Position numbers and translations under genes: made by a program. The notes below the pieces were generated by a model that was not told the DNA's origin, ran no database searches, and worked only from the letters and a program-made list of their open reading frames with translations. From Daedaleopsis sinensis (Eukaryota > Basidiomycota > Agaricomycetes > Polyporales > Polyporaceae): 64,000 nucleotides of DNA. Below, one piece after another: positions 21,482 through 33,100 of the stretch (the stretch's first letter is position 1; every line of letters begins with the position of its first letter). The DNA lies in NCBI GenBank assembly GCA_033807695.1, contig CM066307.1:62001-126000 (forward strand), in the 5' to 3' direction.

Positions 21482-23433
21482 CTATATCTGTGACGCATCC
21501 AAGTCAACGGTGACATAACGCGCATTGCATATCCACGCACCATTGAATGGGTCCTTGTCGTCAAAGCATGCGCTCAAACAACGCTCCAGCCGCCGCCCCT
21601 GATTGAGTTTCAGCCTGTGCAGCCGGACGCCGTCACCGGTGGCATCCCTCGCGATGCGCCACGACCTGACAGTCCCGGGCTTTCCGTCCGACAGCCAAGC
21701 ATGCATGTAGCTGCAGTCGTCGGTCTCGCAGGCCTCTCTAATTTCGACAATCTCCTCGTCCGCGTGTGCTCCCTCCTTCGCCTCCTGCTGTCCAATTGGC
21801 AGGATGAAACCGTCCTGCGGTTCACCGCCAGTAGCGCGCCGTGCACGCTCAAACTGTTCGAGATCGCCCTTGTCGGAGAGCACGAAGAACTTGAGCGTCG
21901 AGATCGCGCGGGCACAACGCTCGGGGAGGGTCTCTGCAATAGTAACGCACGCGGTGTAGAACGCGAAGGTGAGCGCACCCTCCTTCGTCGCCTTGTGCAC
22001 GTACTGGCCGTCGCTGTCGCGCACTAATTCGCCGGTTATGCGGTTCCATACGGTCTCTGCGGCGGGCAGCTCCGAGATGTACAGCTTGAGGTAGTACAGC
22101 GGGAGCGAGCCCACCGCGTTAGGTACGCTTTCCTGCCAGTGCCATTCACATCAGTTCTGAGATAATCAGGGTATGATGACCAGGACATAGAACGTACTAG
22201 CCAGTCCGCATACTCTTCTTTCACGGCTTTGAGCGCGATCTTTAGCTCCAGGTACCGAAGGCGGAGGGCCAGAGACGGAACCTCCTTCCAGAAGCCCATG
22301 GGAGTGCCCTGGACGACGAGTGCGACCTGCAACCACGTCGGCGAGATTTTCGGGAGCATCGAGAGCAAAGCCGGGATGTCATTCTCGTCCTTGGACTCGT
22401 CCTCGACTTCTTCTCCATTTACACCTCCGTCAACGTATTCGTGTTCGTTTCCGTCTCCGTGTCCACCTCCGGCTCCGCCGTTCACGTCTCCAACAGTGAG
22501 TACTTCGCTCACTTGAAGATGAAGCGCGGTGCTGACATCCACGACATGGTTCTCGCATGCCTCGATCATGTAGCGAATGTCGCACCGAAGGGAGCGAAGA
22601 GGAGGCCATGAGTCCCATAACGCGAACTGATGCTCCGTCAGATCGTCTTCTGGGGTGGCATTTGAGATATCGAGGACATTGAGATTGGGACAGCGGCTAA
22701 TGAGGTCGAGCGCAGGGATGATCTTGCTATGTAAAATTGAGAGCCGGCGGATGCTGGAAAACGTGCCTGAGATCGGCGTGTTGCCGTCCCCAGGGATTGG
22801 CACAGACCCGCTTTGAGGTTTAAGGTTTCGGAGACGAAGTGAGTACAGATGCGGGAGCTTGGCGATGGTGTCGACGAGAACGAGGTAAGGATTACTTAGG
22901 ATGGTCGGGTTCAGATGCCAATGATCATGAATAATCGGTTCAGCGTAGTCGAGGGAAAGCTCGTGGATATCCCAACCCGACTCCCTGACATCATCGTCAG
23001 AGATCGAATGCATTTGGAGATGAGTCAAGTTACGGAGGCCGAAAATTGCTGGAAGAGCGATGTGGGGGTAAGCCTGTCGCATTAGATGAACGCAATGAAC
23101 AGCGAGTTTGGTGAGATTGTGCGTATGTCGGAGTAGATCGACGAGGACCTCGACTGAATCTTGCGAGATGTTGCGATAGTTGTTGTAGGCTAAGACATCA
23201 CGGGTGATTTCGAGACGTTTGACATATTGAATACGAGATGGTGAGCTGTGCTGGACGCAACGGTGGAAGGCCCGCAGACCACGTAGACTCGATGCGATAA
23301 ACGTGATGGTAGCGCGGTTGATCGCGAAGGAGTACAGCCGCTTGCAGGTTAGTGCGAAGTCAAGTGCGTAGGGTCCAGTGAGATAGTCGCATATATACAG
23401 AAAGACGTCGTCGGTGAGATCCAAGAACTGCAT
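21482..23433 (-). CDS. F-box protein with leucine-rich-like C-terminal region
   Basis: Two exons (23433-22198 and 22132-21482) joined by a GTACGT...GGCAG intron give 628 aa. Residues 1-40 (MQFLDLTDDVFLYICDYLTG, then ALDFALTCKRLY) form an F-box, which docks on Skp1 in SCF ubiquitin ligases. Residues 100-300 contain irregular leucine-rich segments (LTKLAVHCVHL, LRNLTHLQM, LYSLRLRNL, IRRLSIL, LNVLDIS), probably the substrate-recognition arc. An acidic Gly/Glu/Asp loop lies near 330-365. The C-terminal 215 residues, from exon 2, look folded but are unfamiliar (YVHKATKEGALTFAFYTAC). Substrates are unknown. Agaricomycete genomes carry large F-box families of this form. Confidence 0.82.
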
Positions 23434-24069
23434 ATTGGCGTAACCTGGTGGGTCACTAAGTCAGTACCAGGTCAGTGTAGTCGACGTTGTCCCGGATAGC
23501 TCAAGTTTATGACTCTCACGGCGTTCGTTCTTGAACTCAGCGGATGATCTACAGATGTCTAGGAGATTAGTGATGAAGATGCCTTTGTGGGCCGGGGACA
23601 GACCTATAGAGCAAGCTCCTCAGCGGGAGATCGGAAGAAATATCGATTTTGACGATTATGGTTGCTTGCAGGTGGTGCAGGAAGATCGGCGCCTTACGGT
23701 TTCGCTCAGTACTACTTACTACTTAGTGTGTACCCGAGTCCGAGTACTTCTTCGTATTCATGCAACCACTCTTAGTCCATCTATGAACGTTTGAACGTCG
23801 AGGCCTCTCGAGGTCTCGAGGTCCCGAGTCCCGAGTAGAGCAAGAACTCAAAGGTCCCTATCCGTGCACGTCAAAATGGAACTTGAAGCAAGTCTCTAAT
23901 CGTACAGCAAGGGTATGCAGATTAATCCAAGTGTACAGTAAGTCAGCATCGTCGGTATCTATTCAAACGATTAACACTACATGTTCGGAGTCACTACAAG
24001 CATAACAAGACAACATCCCACGAAACGAGCCCACAGACATGGCCAGAAGCACCACGCCGCACGAGGAGA
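23434..24069. other. Intergenic, with a short direct-repeat patch
   Basis: Around 23793-23835 there are overlapping copies of CGAGG/TCTCGAGG/TCCCGAG. No gene or RNA was found. Confidence 0.4.
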
Positions 24070-25632
24070 CTACGAGCCGACGCCCGCCAGCACCTTGAAC
24101 ACCATCTCCTGCCTCTCCCTGAACGCCCTCAGCTTCGTCATCCCCAGCGCGAGCGCATTGATCCGGTTCGCAAACGCGACTGACCGCCCCTCCGTGCTCG
24201 TCCGCCGCCTCCTCATTTCCCCCTGCTCATCTGCGCCCGACCGCACCGCGCGCCCGACATCCGACGCGCGCCTTGCATGCCCGACCCCGCGCTCCAGAAT
24301 CTCGTACACGCGCTCGAGCCGCGGCACGGGCGGCTCCTCCCCGCGCTGCAGCGCGTGCACCGTCGCCTCCGAGTCCGCCTCCTCCAGCTCGTGTAGCGCC
24401 GCGCCGATCGCGCACAGCTCGCCCATGAACGGCCGGAGCGGCCCAGGGCAGTCGCGCATCGCGAGCGTCTGCCCGAGCACCCCCCGCAAGAGCGGCTCGT
24501 CCGCGCGCGCGCGCAGCTGCTCCCCGCGCGGGCTCTCGGGCGGCATGAGGTCCGCGAGCGTCTTGAGGGAGGGGTCGTGCTTGGTGGCGGAGGAGGCGGC
24601 GACGTCGACGATCGCGAGCGCGACGGCGGAGAAGTAGGCGCGGGTCGGGTCCGTGCGGAGGAGGCGGCGGAGATGCGGCTTGCGCTCGAGGACCTCGGCG
24701 AGCGCCGCGTAGAGCGTCTCGCGGATGAACTCGATGCCCGGGACGTCGTCGGCGAGGATGGTGGGCGAGAACGTCTCGGAGCGGGGAGAGGAGCGTGCGG
24801 AGCTCGCGCTGGCGATGGAGGATACGGAGGGAGAGGGAGAGTGGCCCCGCCGTCCGCTGGGGAGGGCTTGCGAGTGTGAGAACGGAGAGGGGGGCGCAAG
24901 GCTGGCGGAGGAGGCCGGTGGCGAGGATGGAGGGAGAGATAGCGAGGAGGTCGCGGGGCTGTTGCCCATGTGAGGGTCGTCGTAGCTTGGCGGGGGGACG
25001 AAGCTCGCCTTCTTGCCAATGAGCCCGGGCGAGCGCGGCGCGCCACTGTCGAGTGCGGACTGAAGGTCGCTGGCGTAGCGCTCTTGGAAGGTACGGCGCA
25101 TGCTGATCTCGATCGCCACCGCACGAAGATCAGCTGCTATGCCGTTGAGGCGGGGGTTGAGGGGGGACGTGAGTGCTTCGAGACCGCAAATGATTCGCGC
25201 GAGGTCGTGTTGGTGCTCCGGCGTGAGAGCTTGGATGGACGGAACGAGCTGCGACCAGACGATGAGAAATTGGCGGAAGGCAGGTGGGCAGTTTGAGAGT
25301 GAGAGGTCTGCAGGAGGCATTGCGGATCCGTCTTTGGCTCGGCGGGGTAGCGGGACGGAGGGCGGCTGGGTTGTTGATCGAAGAGCAGCGAAGTAGAGAC
25401 AAAGGGCAGGGCCTTCACAACATCCTAAGTGACAGTCTGTGGCGGCGGAAGAAGAACACGCACCAGTTATCATAAGATCGGCCTCTGCACTCGCGAGTGT
25501 ATCCTCATCCAAGAGCCCCTCCACTTTCGCATGCATTAAGGAAGATTTGAGGTAGGAGTGAAAGCATTCTTGAACAAGCTCTTCAGAAAGTGTTGGCTCG
25601 CTGCTGTCGACAGCCTGGATGACGTTCGGCAT
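24070..25632 (-). CDS. Unknown protein with Ser/Pro-rich linker
   Basis: The ATG at 25632 gives MPNVIQAVDSSEPTLSEEL and an open frame to 24070 (520 codons). A GTGCGT donor at 25463 and CTCCTGCAG acceptor at 25308 define a 156-nt stretch, divisible by three. It reads as low-complexity Cys/Ser/Pro sequence, and removing it joins LASAEADLMIT to DLSLSNCPPAFRQFL without a frame change. I therefore expect a two-exon gene of 468 aa. The N-terminal third is helical. The middle is a Ser/Pro/Ala linker (SSLSLPPSSPPASSASL). The C-terminal half is helical again (IRETLYAALAEVLERKPHL, RPFMGELCAIGAALHELEE). No domain is recognised, and function is unknown. Confidence 0.65.
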   Translation of the reverse strand: MPNVIQAVDSSEPTLSEELVQECFHSYLKSSLMHAKVEGLLDEDTLASAEADLMITGACSSSAATDCHLGCCEGPALCLYFAALRSTTQPPSVPLPRRAKDGSAMPPADLSLSNCPPAFRQFLIVWSQLVPSIQALTPEHQHDLARIICGLEALTSPLNPRLNGIAADLRAVAIEISMRRTFQERYASDLQSALDSGAPRSPGLIGKKASFVPPPSYDDPHMGNSPATSSLSLPPSSPPASSASLAPPSPFSHSQALPSGRRGHSPSPSVSSIASASSARSSPRSETFSPTILADDVPGIEFIRETLYAALAEVLERKPHLRRLLRTDPTRAYFSAVALAIVDVAASSATKHDPSLKTLADLMPPESPRGEQLRARADEPLLRGVLGQTLAMRDCPGPLRPFMGELCAIGAALHELEEADSEATVHALQRGEEPPVPRLERVYEILERGVGHARRASDVGRAVRSGADEQGEMRRRRTSTEGRSVAFANRINALALGMTKLRAFRERQEMVFKVLAGVGS

Positions 25633-26349
25633 GGTGGTGAGAATGAAAGTGTGTGCAGCAGAGGAGCTCGCTCGACCCAGTTTATGTTTCGCACGAGTTC
25701 GTCCCTCGGAGCGCCCCACTTGCGGTCACGCGGACCGCGGGCTCCGCACCGCCTTGGGCTGGCAAGCCGCAGGAGCTCGGCATGGGGAGAAAGTGTCCAG
25801 CCAAAGAGAATTAGTCCGGAGAGAAGGCGATGACCATAGCCATGGTAGATGCCGCAGTAGACAGAAGAAGTGAGTCCGATTATTCCGACGCTGAAGGGCT
25901 CCAGTGGAGAGCGTACAGCCTCTCAGGATGAGCTCGAGGTCTGTGGAGAAAAAAGTACAGCCTCAAATAGTGGGTTCGGTGTACCTAAATGTGTGCATAA
26001 CTTGTTGTTGAGTCGAGAGCGAGTCTGGAGGTAATCGGAATAAGTCTCAGATCTAGATATCAGGCAATGCATGGCCATGGGGTCGAGGGGGCTTGGAGGA
26101 GTAATAGGGATATACGCAGAGCATGCATAGTCTTGAATAGGGTGATTAGGAAGACTCGCTCCGGCATGGGGACTGCATCCCCAGAGATCAGCAGGAAAGA
26201 GCACCGTTGCCTAGAGGATCCGGGAGTCGCCACCATTCCCAACTAGAGACTCCGTGACTCAGATAATATCCAGAATTTCAGTCGGGAGTTGTTTCCAGTC
26301 GTTCGAATCCTGAAGCGCTGACAGGGAAAGGTAGACAGACATGCATGAA
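25633..26349. other. Divergent promoter region, no gene seen
   Basis: It separates the minus-strand unknown gene from ORC1. Only short chance frames here. The ORC1-proximal part carries the ACGCGT cluster listed separately. Confidence 0.4.
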
Positions 26350-26476
26350 ACGCGTCGCCGAGCTCTGTGAGGTGGAGGTCAAGACTCAAGAGAGGGAAAG
26401 TCACAGCCCACACCACCACCGCGCCAAATTACGCGTTACAGACGCGTCCCGTCACCAGGTCACGTCACAGACGCGT
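26350..26476 (+). promoter_or_regulatory. Cluster of four ACGCGT (MCB) boxes upstream of ORC1
   Basis: Exact ACGCGT hexamers occur at 26350-26355, 26431-26436, 26442-26447 and 26471-26476, ending about 120 bp before the ORC1 ATG. In yeasts this box is bound by Mbp1/Swi6 (MBF) and drives G1/S transcription of DNA-replication genes. The palindromic hexamer reads on both strands. The clustering, rather than any single site, is the evidence. Confidence 0.6.
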
Positions 26477-26594
26477 GCCAGGTCACACTGGTTTCGGCCG
26501 CCATGATCGCGATCGACGTCTTGTCTTTGTCTTCGTCCGTCACCCACCCTGTCTGCGCTCTACCTCTCCTGCTCAGTCTACTCTTGCGCACTGG

Positions 26595-29514
26595 ATGGCT
26601 GGATATGATACACCGCGCCGCTCTGGGCGGTATATGCCCAAGGTCTCCGACTCTCCGTCTGCATATAGTGCCGATACCGTCCCCTCAGCCTCCCTCTATA
26701 CTTGCCAATCTCGCCCGGAAGACTTTACCGACGAGCAACTGAAGAAAGAGCCCTCCTTTGAAGTTCATCAGACACACTTTTACCCATCCTTCACCCGTAG
26801 GAATAACAGAGTTCCCACTCGCGTATACGGCAAGAACAAGTCTCGGCCAAGGACCAGCGACACAGGCCCTATAACGGTGCTCTCGGTCGGTGACACAGTA
26901 TTTGTCAAAACGGACTCGCCCGCTCCGAGCGTTGGGGTCATCACTGCTATCTGGAAGGTGGAAGGCGAGGATGTCTCGGAGAAGGGCCCCATCCGTGTGC
27001 GCGTCCACTGGTTTGCTCGTCCCTCGGAGTTGCCCCCACACAGAGCCAAGAAAGATTTCTATGCGGTGAGTAGTCTTGGCCGAGTATCTCTCCGTCTAGT
27101 ATGTCATGCAATCCTGGCCTCTGGCGCACTTTGTGAGCTCCGCATATTGCTCGACCCCAGATGCTGCACAGATAGTCATCTACGAGACGCACGCTTCTTC
27201 GTTTAGTCCCCTGAGATCATACGCGTGCTAATCCTCGATGATACAGAACGAACTTCTCTACCACTACCACATCGACTCATGCAAGACCGTCTCATCATCC
27301 CACATCCTTGGCCCCTGCAAAGTATCCTCTTCGTCCACGGCCGCAGCCGTCCCGCATAGAATTAAAGATGATAGCTCCTCGGATGAGTTCTTTTGCCAAT
27401 CCGCCCTCAATCCCCAGCGAGGGATGTACTATGAGCTGAACTGGGACGATTTTCGGGAGAACGCTGTGCGCACACTCGCCGAGAGGGACGAGAACAAACC
27501 GGAAGGTGCCCGATGGCCAGACGACGAACTCTGGACGGTCAAGATCACGGACGAACCCAAACAAACTCGTCGTGCAGCTGATAAGCAAGCGAGTGGACGT
27601 GGCCATCCCCGCAAACGAAGACGAGTCGGACGCAAAGACGACGACGAGTCTGAATCAGAGGCCGACGACTCTGCCGACGAGTTCCGTGCCGGACCCGCCG
27701 ACGAGGACGATGAGGACGACGAAGTGCCCGACTCAGAAGAAGACGACCAGTCCGAGGTGGAGAGCGTCGTGAGCGTACCGAGGACCCCCTCCCGGAAACG
27801 CAAACGTGGAATCCCGAGCACTCCCAAAACGCCCCGCACCCCCCGCCGTCCGCGCGCGGACAAGGGCTTGCTCGCGCAGCCGACTCCCCACTCCAAGGCG
27901 GCGCTCCGCCGACGCAAGAAGACGGCGCTCGCAGTCCGACCCCCACCGCCCGCCGAGGGCACGCTCGAGCTCGCATTGGCCCGCGGGCTCGAGGGAGACT
28001 CGTGGCTGCGCGCGATGCACGTCTTGCACGTCGCCGCCCGTCCCGGGGCTCTACCGTGCCGCGAGCAGGAGTACGGTCGTGTGTTGCGAGCGGTGGAGGA
28101 GCTGCTGGAAGAGGGCAGCGGCGGGTGTATCTGTGCGTATGTTCCAGTGTGCGTCTTCGCGTCCCTACTGATTCTCGTGCGCAGACATATCTGGCGTCCC
28201 TGGGACGGGCAAGACAGCGACCGTGCACGCGGTCGTCCGCGAGCTGAAGCGTATGGCGGAGAACAACGTGCGTCAAAGCAGGTTCCGTCGGCGATGTGGC
28301 GAGCTCACCATTTGCGGTCCAGGAAGCGAACCCATTTGCGTACGTTGAGATTAATGGGCTCAAGATCCCCGAACCTGCGGCAGCGTACGGATTGCTCTGG
28401 GAGGCCGTCTGTGGCCACGACACGTCGAAAGACGGGCACATGAAGGTCAGCTCCAAAGAGGCCCTCCGGAACCTCTCGAAGCATTTCAGCGGTGCCGAAC
28501 GCGTCGGTCCCACCGGCGGGCACGCCTGGTGCGTCTTCCGACTTGTCTCGAAAGGCACACGCTGACTGGCGTCCAGCGTGGTGCTCATGGACGAGCTCGA
28601 CCAGCTGATGACGACGAAGCAAGACGTAGTCTACAACTTCTTCAACTGGCCGACGCTCGCGGGCTCGAAGCTCGTCGTGCTCGCCGTGGCGAACACGATG
28701 GACCTCCCCGAGCGCGTGATGACAGGTCGCGTGCGGAGCCGGCTCGGTACGTCCGCCCTGCCTCTCCCTCCCTCCCTTCTCCCCTTACGGCGCCCATAGG
28801 CATGGTCCGGATCAACTTCCAGCCATACACGACGCCGCAGCTAGAGCAGATCGTCAAGGCGCGCCTCGCCGCGTCGAAGACGGGGCTCCCCGCGGACGCC
28901 CCCGACGCGCTCGGCCCGGACGCGATCAAGTTCGCGTCGATGAAGGTGTCGTCGATCAGCGGGGACGCGCGGCGGGTGCTTGACATCTGCCGGCGGACCG
29001 TCGAGCTCGTGCGTGCGCGGCGGCGGGCGGCGCGGATCGAGGACGTCAAGGACGTGATCAAGGAGATGCAGAACAGCCCGACCGCCGCCTTCCTGCGCGA
29101 GCTGTCCTTCCACGAGCGACTCATGCTCGCCGCGCTCGTCAAGTGCGTGCGCAAGGAGGGCGTGGAGGAGATCAGGTGGGCCGAGGTGCGTCCCCGTCTT
29201 TTCTTCTGCGAAGTGCGAAGTGTGCGCGGGCGACTGAGGGGCTCCTGCAGGTCCAGCACCAGCACATCGTCTACCTCAACCTGCTCTCGAACGACGCCGA
29301 AGGGGACCCGTCGCGTCGGCCCAGCGGGGACGAGCTCACGCTCGTGCTCGACGCGCTGCTTGCTTCGCACGCGCTGATATGCGAAGACGGCGCCGCGGTC
29401 GCGCGGAAAGCCGAGGGCGAGCGGCGTGTGGCACTAAACCTCGAGTATGCCGAGGTCGAGCGCGTCTTGGGGGAGGTTGGCGGGCCCCGTTGGCGGAATG
29501 CACTGAATGTTTGA
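26595..29514 (+). CDS. ORC1: Origin recognition complex subunit 1
   Basis: The largest ORC subunit; it marks replication origins and, with ATP, loads Cdc6 and MCM. I assemble seven exons: 26595-27065, 27247-28132, 28185-28267, 28323-28528, 28577-28746, 28800-29185 and 29251-29514. The frame is continuous, 821 aa. A BAH domain covers about residues 80-235 ([54 protein letters not shown]). Residues 255-380 form a disordered, highly acidic then basic linker. The AAA+ module follows: Walker A GVPGTGKT (about 456-463), Walker [11 protein letters not shown] (Asp554, Glu555), sensor-1 [10 protein letters not shown] and arginine-region GRVRSRLG. It ends in a winged-helix domain ([18 protein letters not shown] onward). 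The ATG at 26595 gives [12 protein letters not shown]. An upstream in-frame extension has no support. Confidence 0.93.
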
Positions 29515-30156
29515 ACGGGTGTGCCATACATGTATTATCCTTGTGTGTTGTATACTGCTCCTGTCTCCTCGCAGCTAAATACCGAGTCGTTGCGCCTACG
29601 AAGGAAGGATATTCCTATATCGCACGAGACAGTCAGAAACATGCTCGTTCAGTCGCCACCGACTAAAGATTGCACAGCGCAGTGCATCTTAACATGCGAT
29701 TTGGCGAGAGTTATCGATACATGCATTATGCTAGTAGTGCGACCGGAGCTGGTGCATTATATCGACAGCAAGCCATGATTATGTAGGCTGTAGCCCAGCG
29801 TATACACGACACCACACATGGGACGACGAGGCTCAGGCTCATAAAACAAAACACGGAACATTGCGAGAACGGAAGAGGACTAAGCAAGAAAGTAGATTGA
29901 GGAGGGTGGACATTCAAGTTGAATGCAGGCGAATGCAAGTCGGCAAGGCCGATCAGAGCGCTACGTACTTACAGGCCTCTGGATCTATAGCTACATGTGA
30001 ACGGATAGCGACGACAACGAATGGTGGGGATGAGGCCGAGGAAGGGGAAAGTGACGCTGCATATGTACGAGCGCATCGGCAGTCCATACGATGACCAGGC
30101 TCAAGTCAGTCCATGCCCCGTCTCACCACCCAATACGAGACCTCGACGTGTGCCTT
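29515..30156. other. 3'-3' spacer between ORC1 and the Zn2Cys6 gene
   Basis: Convergent gene ends. No coding signal or repeat was found. Confidence 0.4.
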
Positions 30157-33100
30157 CTACGTGCCACCGTGGCCGGGTGGCGGGTGCCCCGCCCCAGGCG
30201 GGTTGTGCATCCCGCTCACGTTGTTGATGTATGTGCCCCAGTCGTCCCACCTGCAATGCACCGCACAGCGTCAGCAGAACCCTCCAGGACGAAAGAAAGG
30301 ACAAGAAAGACACTCACTCGAACGACGTCGGCGCCGTGCTCCACATCGCGAGCGTGTTGTCCGTGAACGCGAGCTCCTCGGACGACAGCCCCCCTGCCCC
30401 TCCTCCTGGCCCTCCTGGTCCCGATCTGCTTGCCCCTTGCCTCATAGCCCCGCTCCCGCCGGCAGCCATCGCCTGCATGTCCGGCGGGAGCTGCGTCGCA
30501 AACGGCGACGGGTCCGGAACGCCCGACGCGCTCGCCGCCGCGAACAGCTCCCCGAATCCCGGCGCCTGGAGGTTGTACATCGCCATCAACCGCGGGTCGA
30601 ACGGCGACGTGCCCCCGCCTCCGTCGGTAGCCATCGGCTCCGACCCCGCTGCATGGGGGTTGTGTTGTGGCTGCGGCTGCGGCTGGTGGTGGTGGTGCCA
30701 CTCGCCCGCGTAGGAGACGTTGAAGCCGGGGTGGAGCGGCAGCCGCCCGAGCTCATCCGTGTGCACGGGGAGCGAGAACGAGGGCGTGGCGGACCCGGAG
30801 GCGGAGGCGGGTTGGAGCGCGGCGGTTTCGGCCGCCTCCGCGGAGGGCGCGAGCGCGGAGGCCCGGGCGTGCAGCGGCTGGGCGAACGTCGCGGCGGCGA
30901 GCGAAGGCCCGTCCTTGGAGACGCGCCTGTTGCCGGCGATCGCACGCGTGCTCTCGACGAAGATGCTCGCGGACTTGGGCGGGGGCGGATGGGGGTTCGT
31001 GCTGGGACTCGCGGAGGGAGGGGAGAGCACGGAGACGGGGCTGTCCGAGTCGCGCTCGCGCTTGTGGTTCGGGGCGGGCGAGGCTTGAGGGAGGGGCAAC
31101 TCTCCGACGGACGCGAGCTCGTAGAGGATGTCCCTACCGACGTACGATCAACACACGTCTTCAGACAACTATCATACGCTGCATGCCACGCACCATAACC
31201 GGCCGGCTGTGTGCCAACTGCAAATGCCTGTGAGCGTGACCGAAACGATGAGGGATGATTTACATACTGAGGCTCCAGCAATTGCAGCATCCTCATGCAC
31301 TTGTGCACGTCGGCCATCTCCTTCGCGGGGTCCGTGGACAGTCCCGAGCGCTTCCCACCCCAGATGTTCAGCAAGAGCACGATGCCCGCCGTGAACAGCG
31401 ACATCTGCCCTCATCTATCAGTCCTCCCGTTCTCCATTCCCCATTGCCGGGCACGACGACCCGTACGCAACAACAACCGCAAACGCCAATAACCGACACG
31501 TACCTGGTTGAAATACGTCGGCACGCCTGCACGCTTGTACTGCACGTCGAGGACGTGTATGCAGCTCCGCGCGGCGTTCGTGCAGATCGCGAGCGACGGG
31601 AACGAGAGCGGGGACGGCTTGCGCGGGCTCGGGATGAACGGCCGGTGCACGGCGATCTGCAGCTGGTAGTAGTTGGCGTACAGGTTCGCGGACTGGTTCA
31701 GGAACAGCAGGTTCTCCCGCGTCGGGTCCCAGCGCACTGCGGGTTGAACCGGGCCGGGTTGGCGTGCGTGAGTGTGCGTGTATGTGTGCGAGAGTGAGGA
31801 CCATGCGTGGAGCCAAGAGCCAACACGTAAAGGTTGAGAGGGTTGAGAACGAAGAAACCGGGTACGTTAGAATTCGGGCTCGCAGGCATACAGCGGAGCG
31901 CGGAAGGGGACACGCACAATGGTCAGGCACGGAGTCTATCCACTTGTTGAGCGCAGAGTCGAGCTCCGCGACGATATGCTGCTCCCACTGCTGGCCGACG
32001 AACCCGAGCAGCGCCTTGCTCTTGTTGATCGAGTACTGCACGGGGTCCGCGGCGGGCGGTCAGCACAGGCATGCTATGGAAACAACGAAGTAGGGAGGGA
32101 GGAGGAGGAGGGGGAAAGAGGGGCGACGCACGATGGTGCGCATCGCGAACGCGAGGATCTGGTGCAGGCGCACGAAGCAGTTGAAGAACGCGATCCGCGA
32201 CGGCTTCCCCGGCGGCTGCTTGAATGCGGGCTCGCCTTCGCCAAGCGCCCAGTACTCGTCGTCGCACTCCGTCGGGAGGTCAATGTCGAAGCTACGCAGC
32301 GAGGGAGGGGGCGTCAGGCGTCAGGCGTCAGCGGGCGCAGAGAGAGCCGCACGCACTCTTCATCCTGGATCGCACACGGGCGCCCGAGCGCGAAGCTCGT
32401 CGACCTGTCCATCGCGACGAGCACCCTGCACGCACGATGTCACCGGTGTCCGCCCGTCAGTCCGGCAACGACGGCCGAAAGCAAGAAGGCTTGGCGTACC
32501 AGAAGGCGCGCCTCCAGAGCTCCTCCTCGATCGTCGGCGACGCGCTGTACACCTTCTTGCGGTGCGCGCCGACGTCCTGCGCCATGCGGATGCCGACGCC
32601 GATGATCGTCCAGCACGCCTGAGGGGCGGACGTGCCTTGCAGGAACCCCGCGGTCAACTGCACGCACACGTGAAATCGCGGTGGGAAGACCGGAGAGGGC
32701 GCGAGAGCACGTAATTAGCAAGCGTGTCCGGCACCAATAGCGGTGATATCACCGATGAGCGCACGAAGAGGGAGTACGGCCGGGGAAGTGTGACGCACCG
32801 CATATATCTGAAGGTCATACAAGCGCGGGGGCGCGAGCAGGGATTTGCGGACCATCTGCACCTGCTGGAACCACTTCCAGCCCGCGCTCTGCGGGATATT
32901 GTTGTCGTCGAGGAGCACGCGGGGGTCGTCGGTGAAGCGGGAGCCGTTGGCGCAGACGAGGAGGACGGTGGAGCCGAAGCCCTCGTCGTGGAGGTGGAGG
33001 CCGTCCTTGATGCCCTGCTCGAACGTCGGGCGGTGGAGGAGCGGCATGTAGTCGTTCATGTGCGTGAAGTAGAGGTCCACGAGCTTCGTGAGCAGGTCTT

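Noticed and set aside
26297..26315. tRNA-like B-box (GTTCGAATCC)
   Set aside because: No matching A-box or cloverleaf in the preceding 80 bp.
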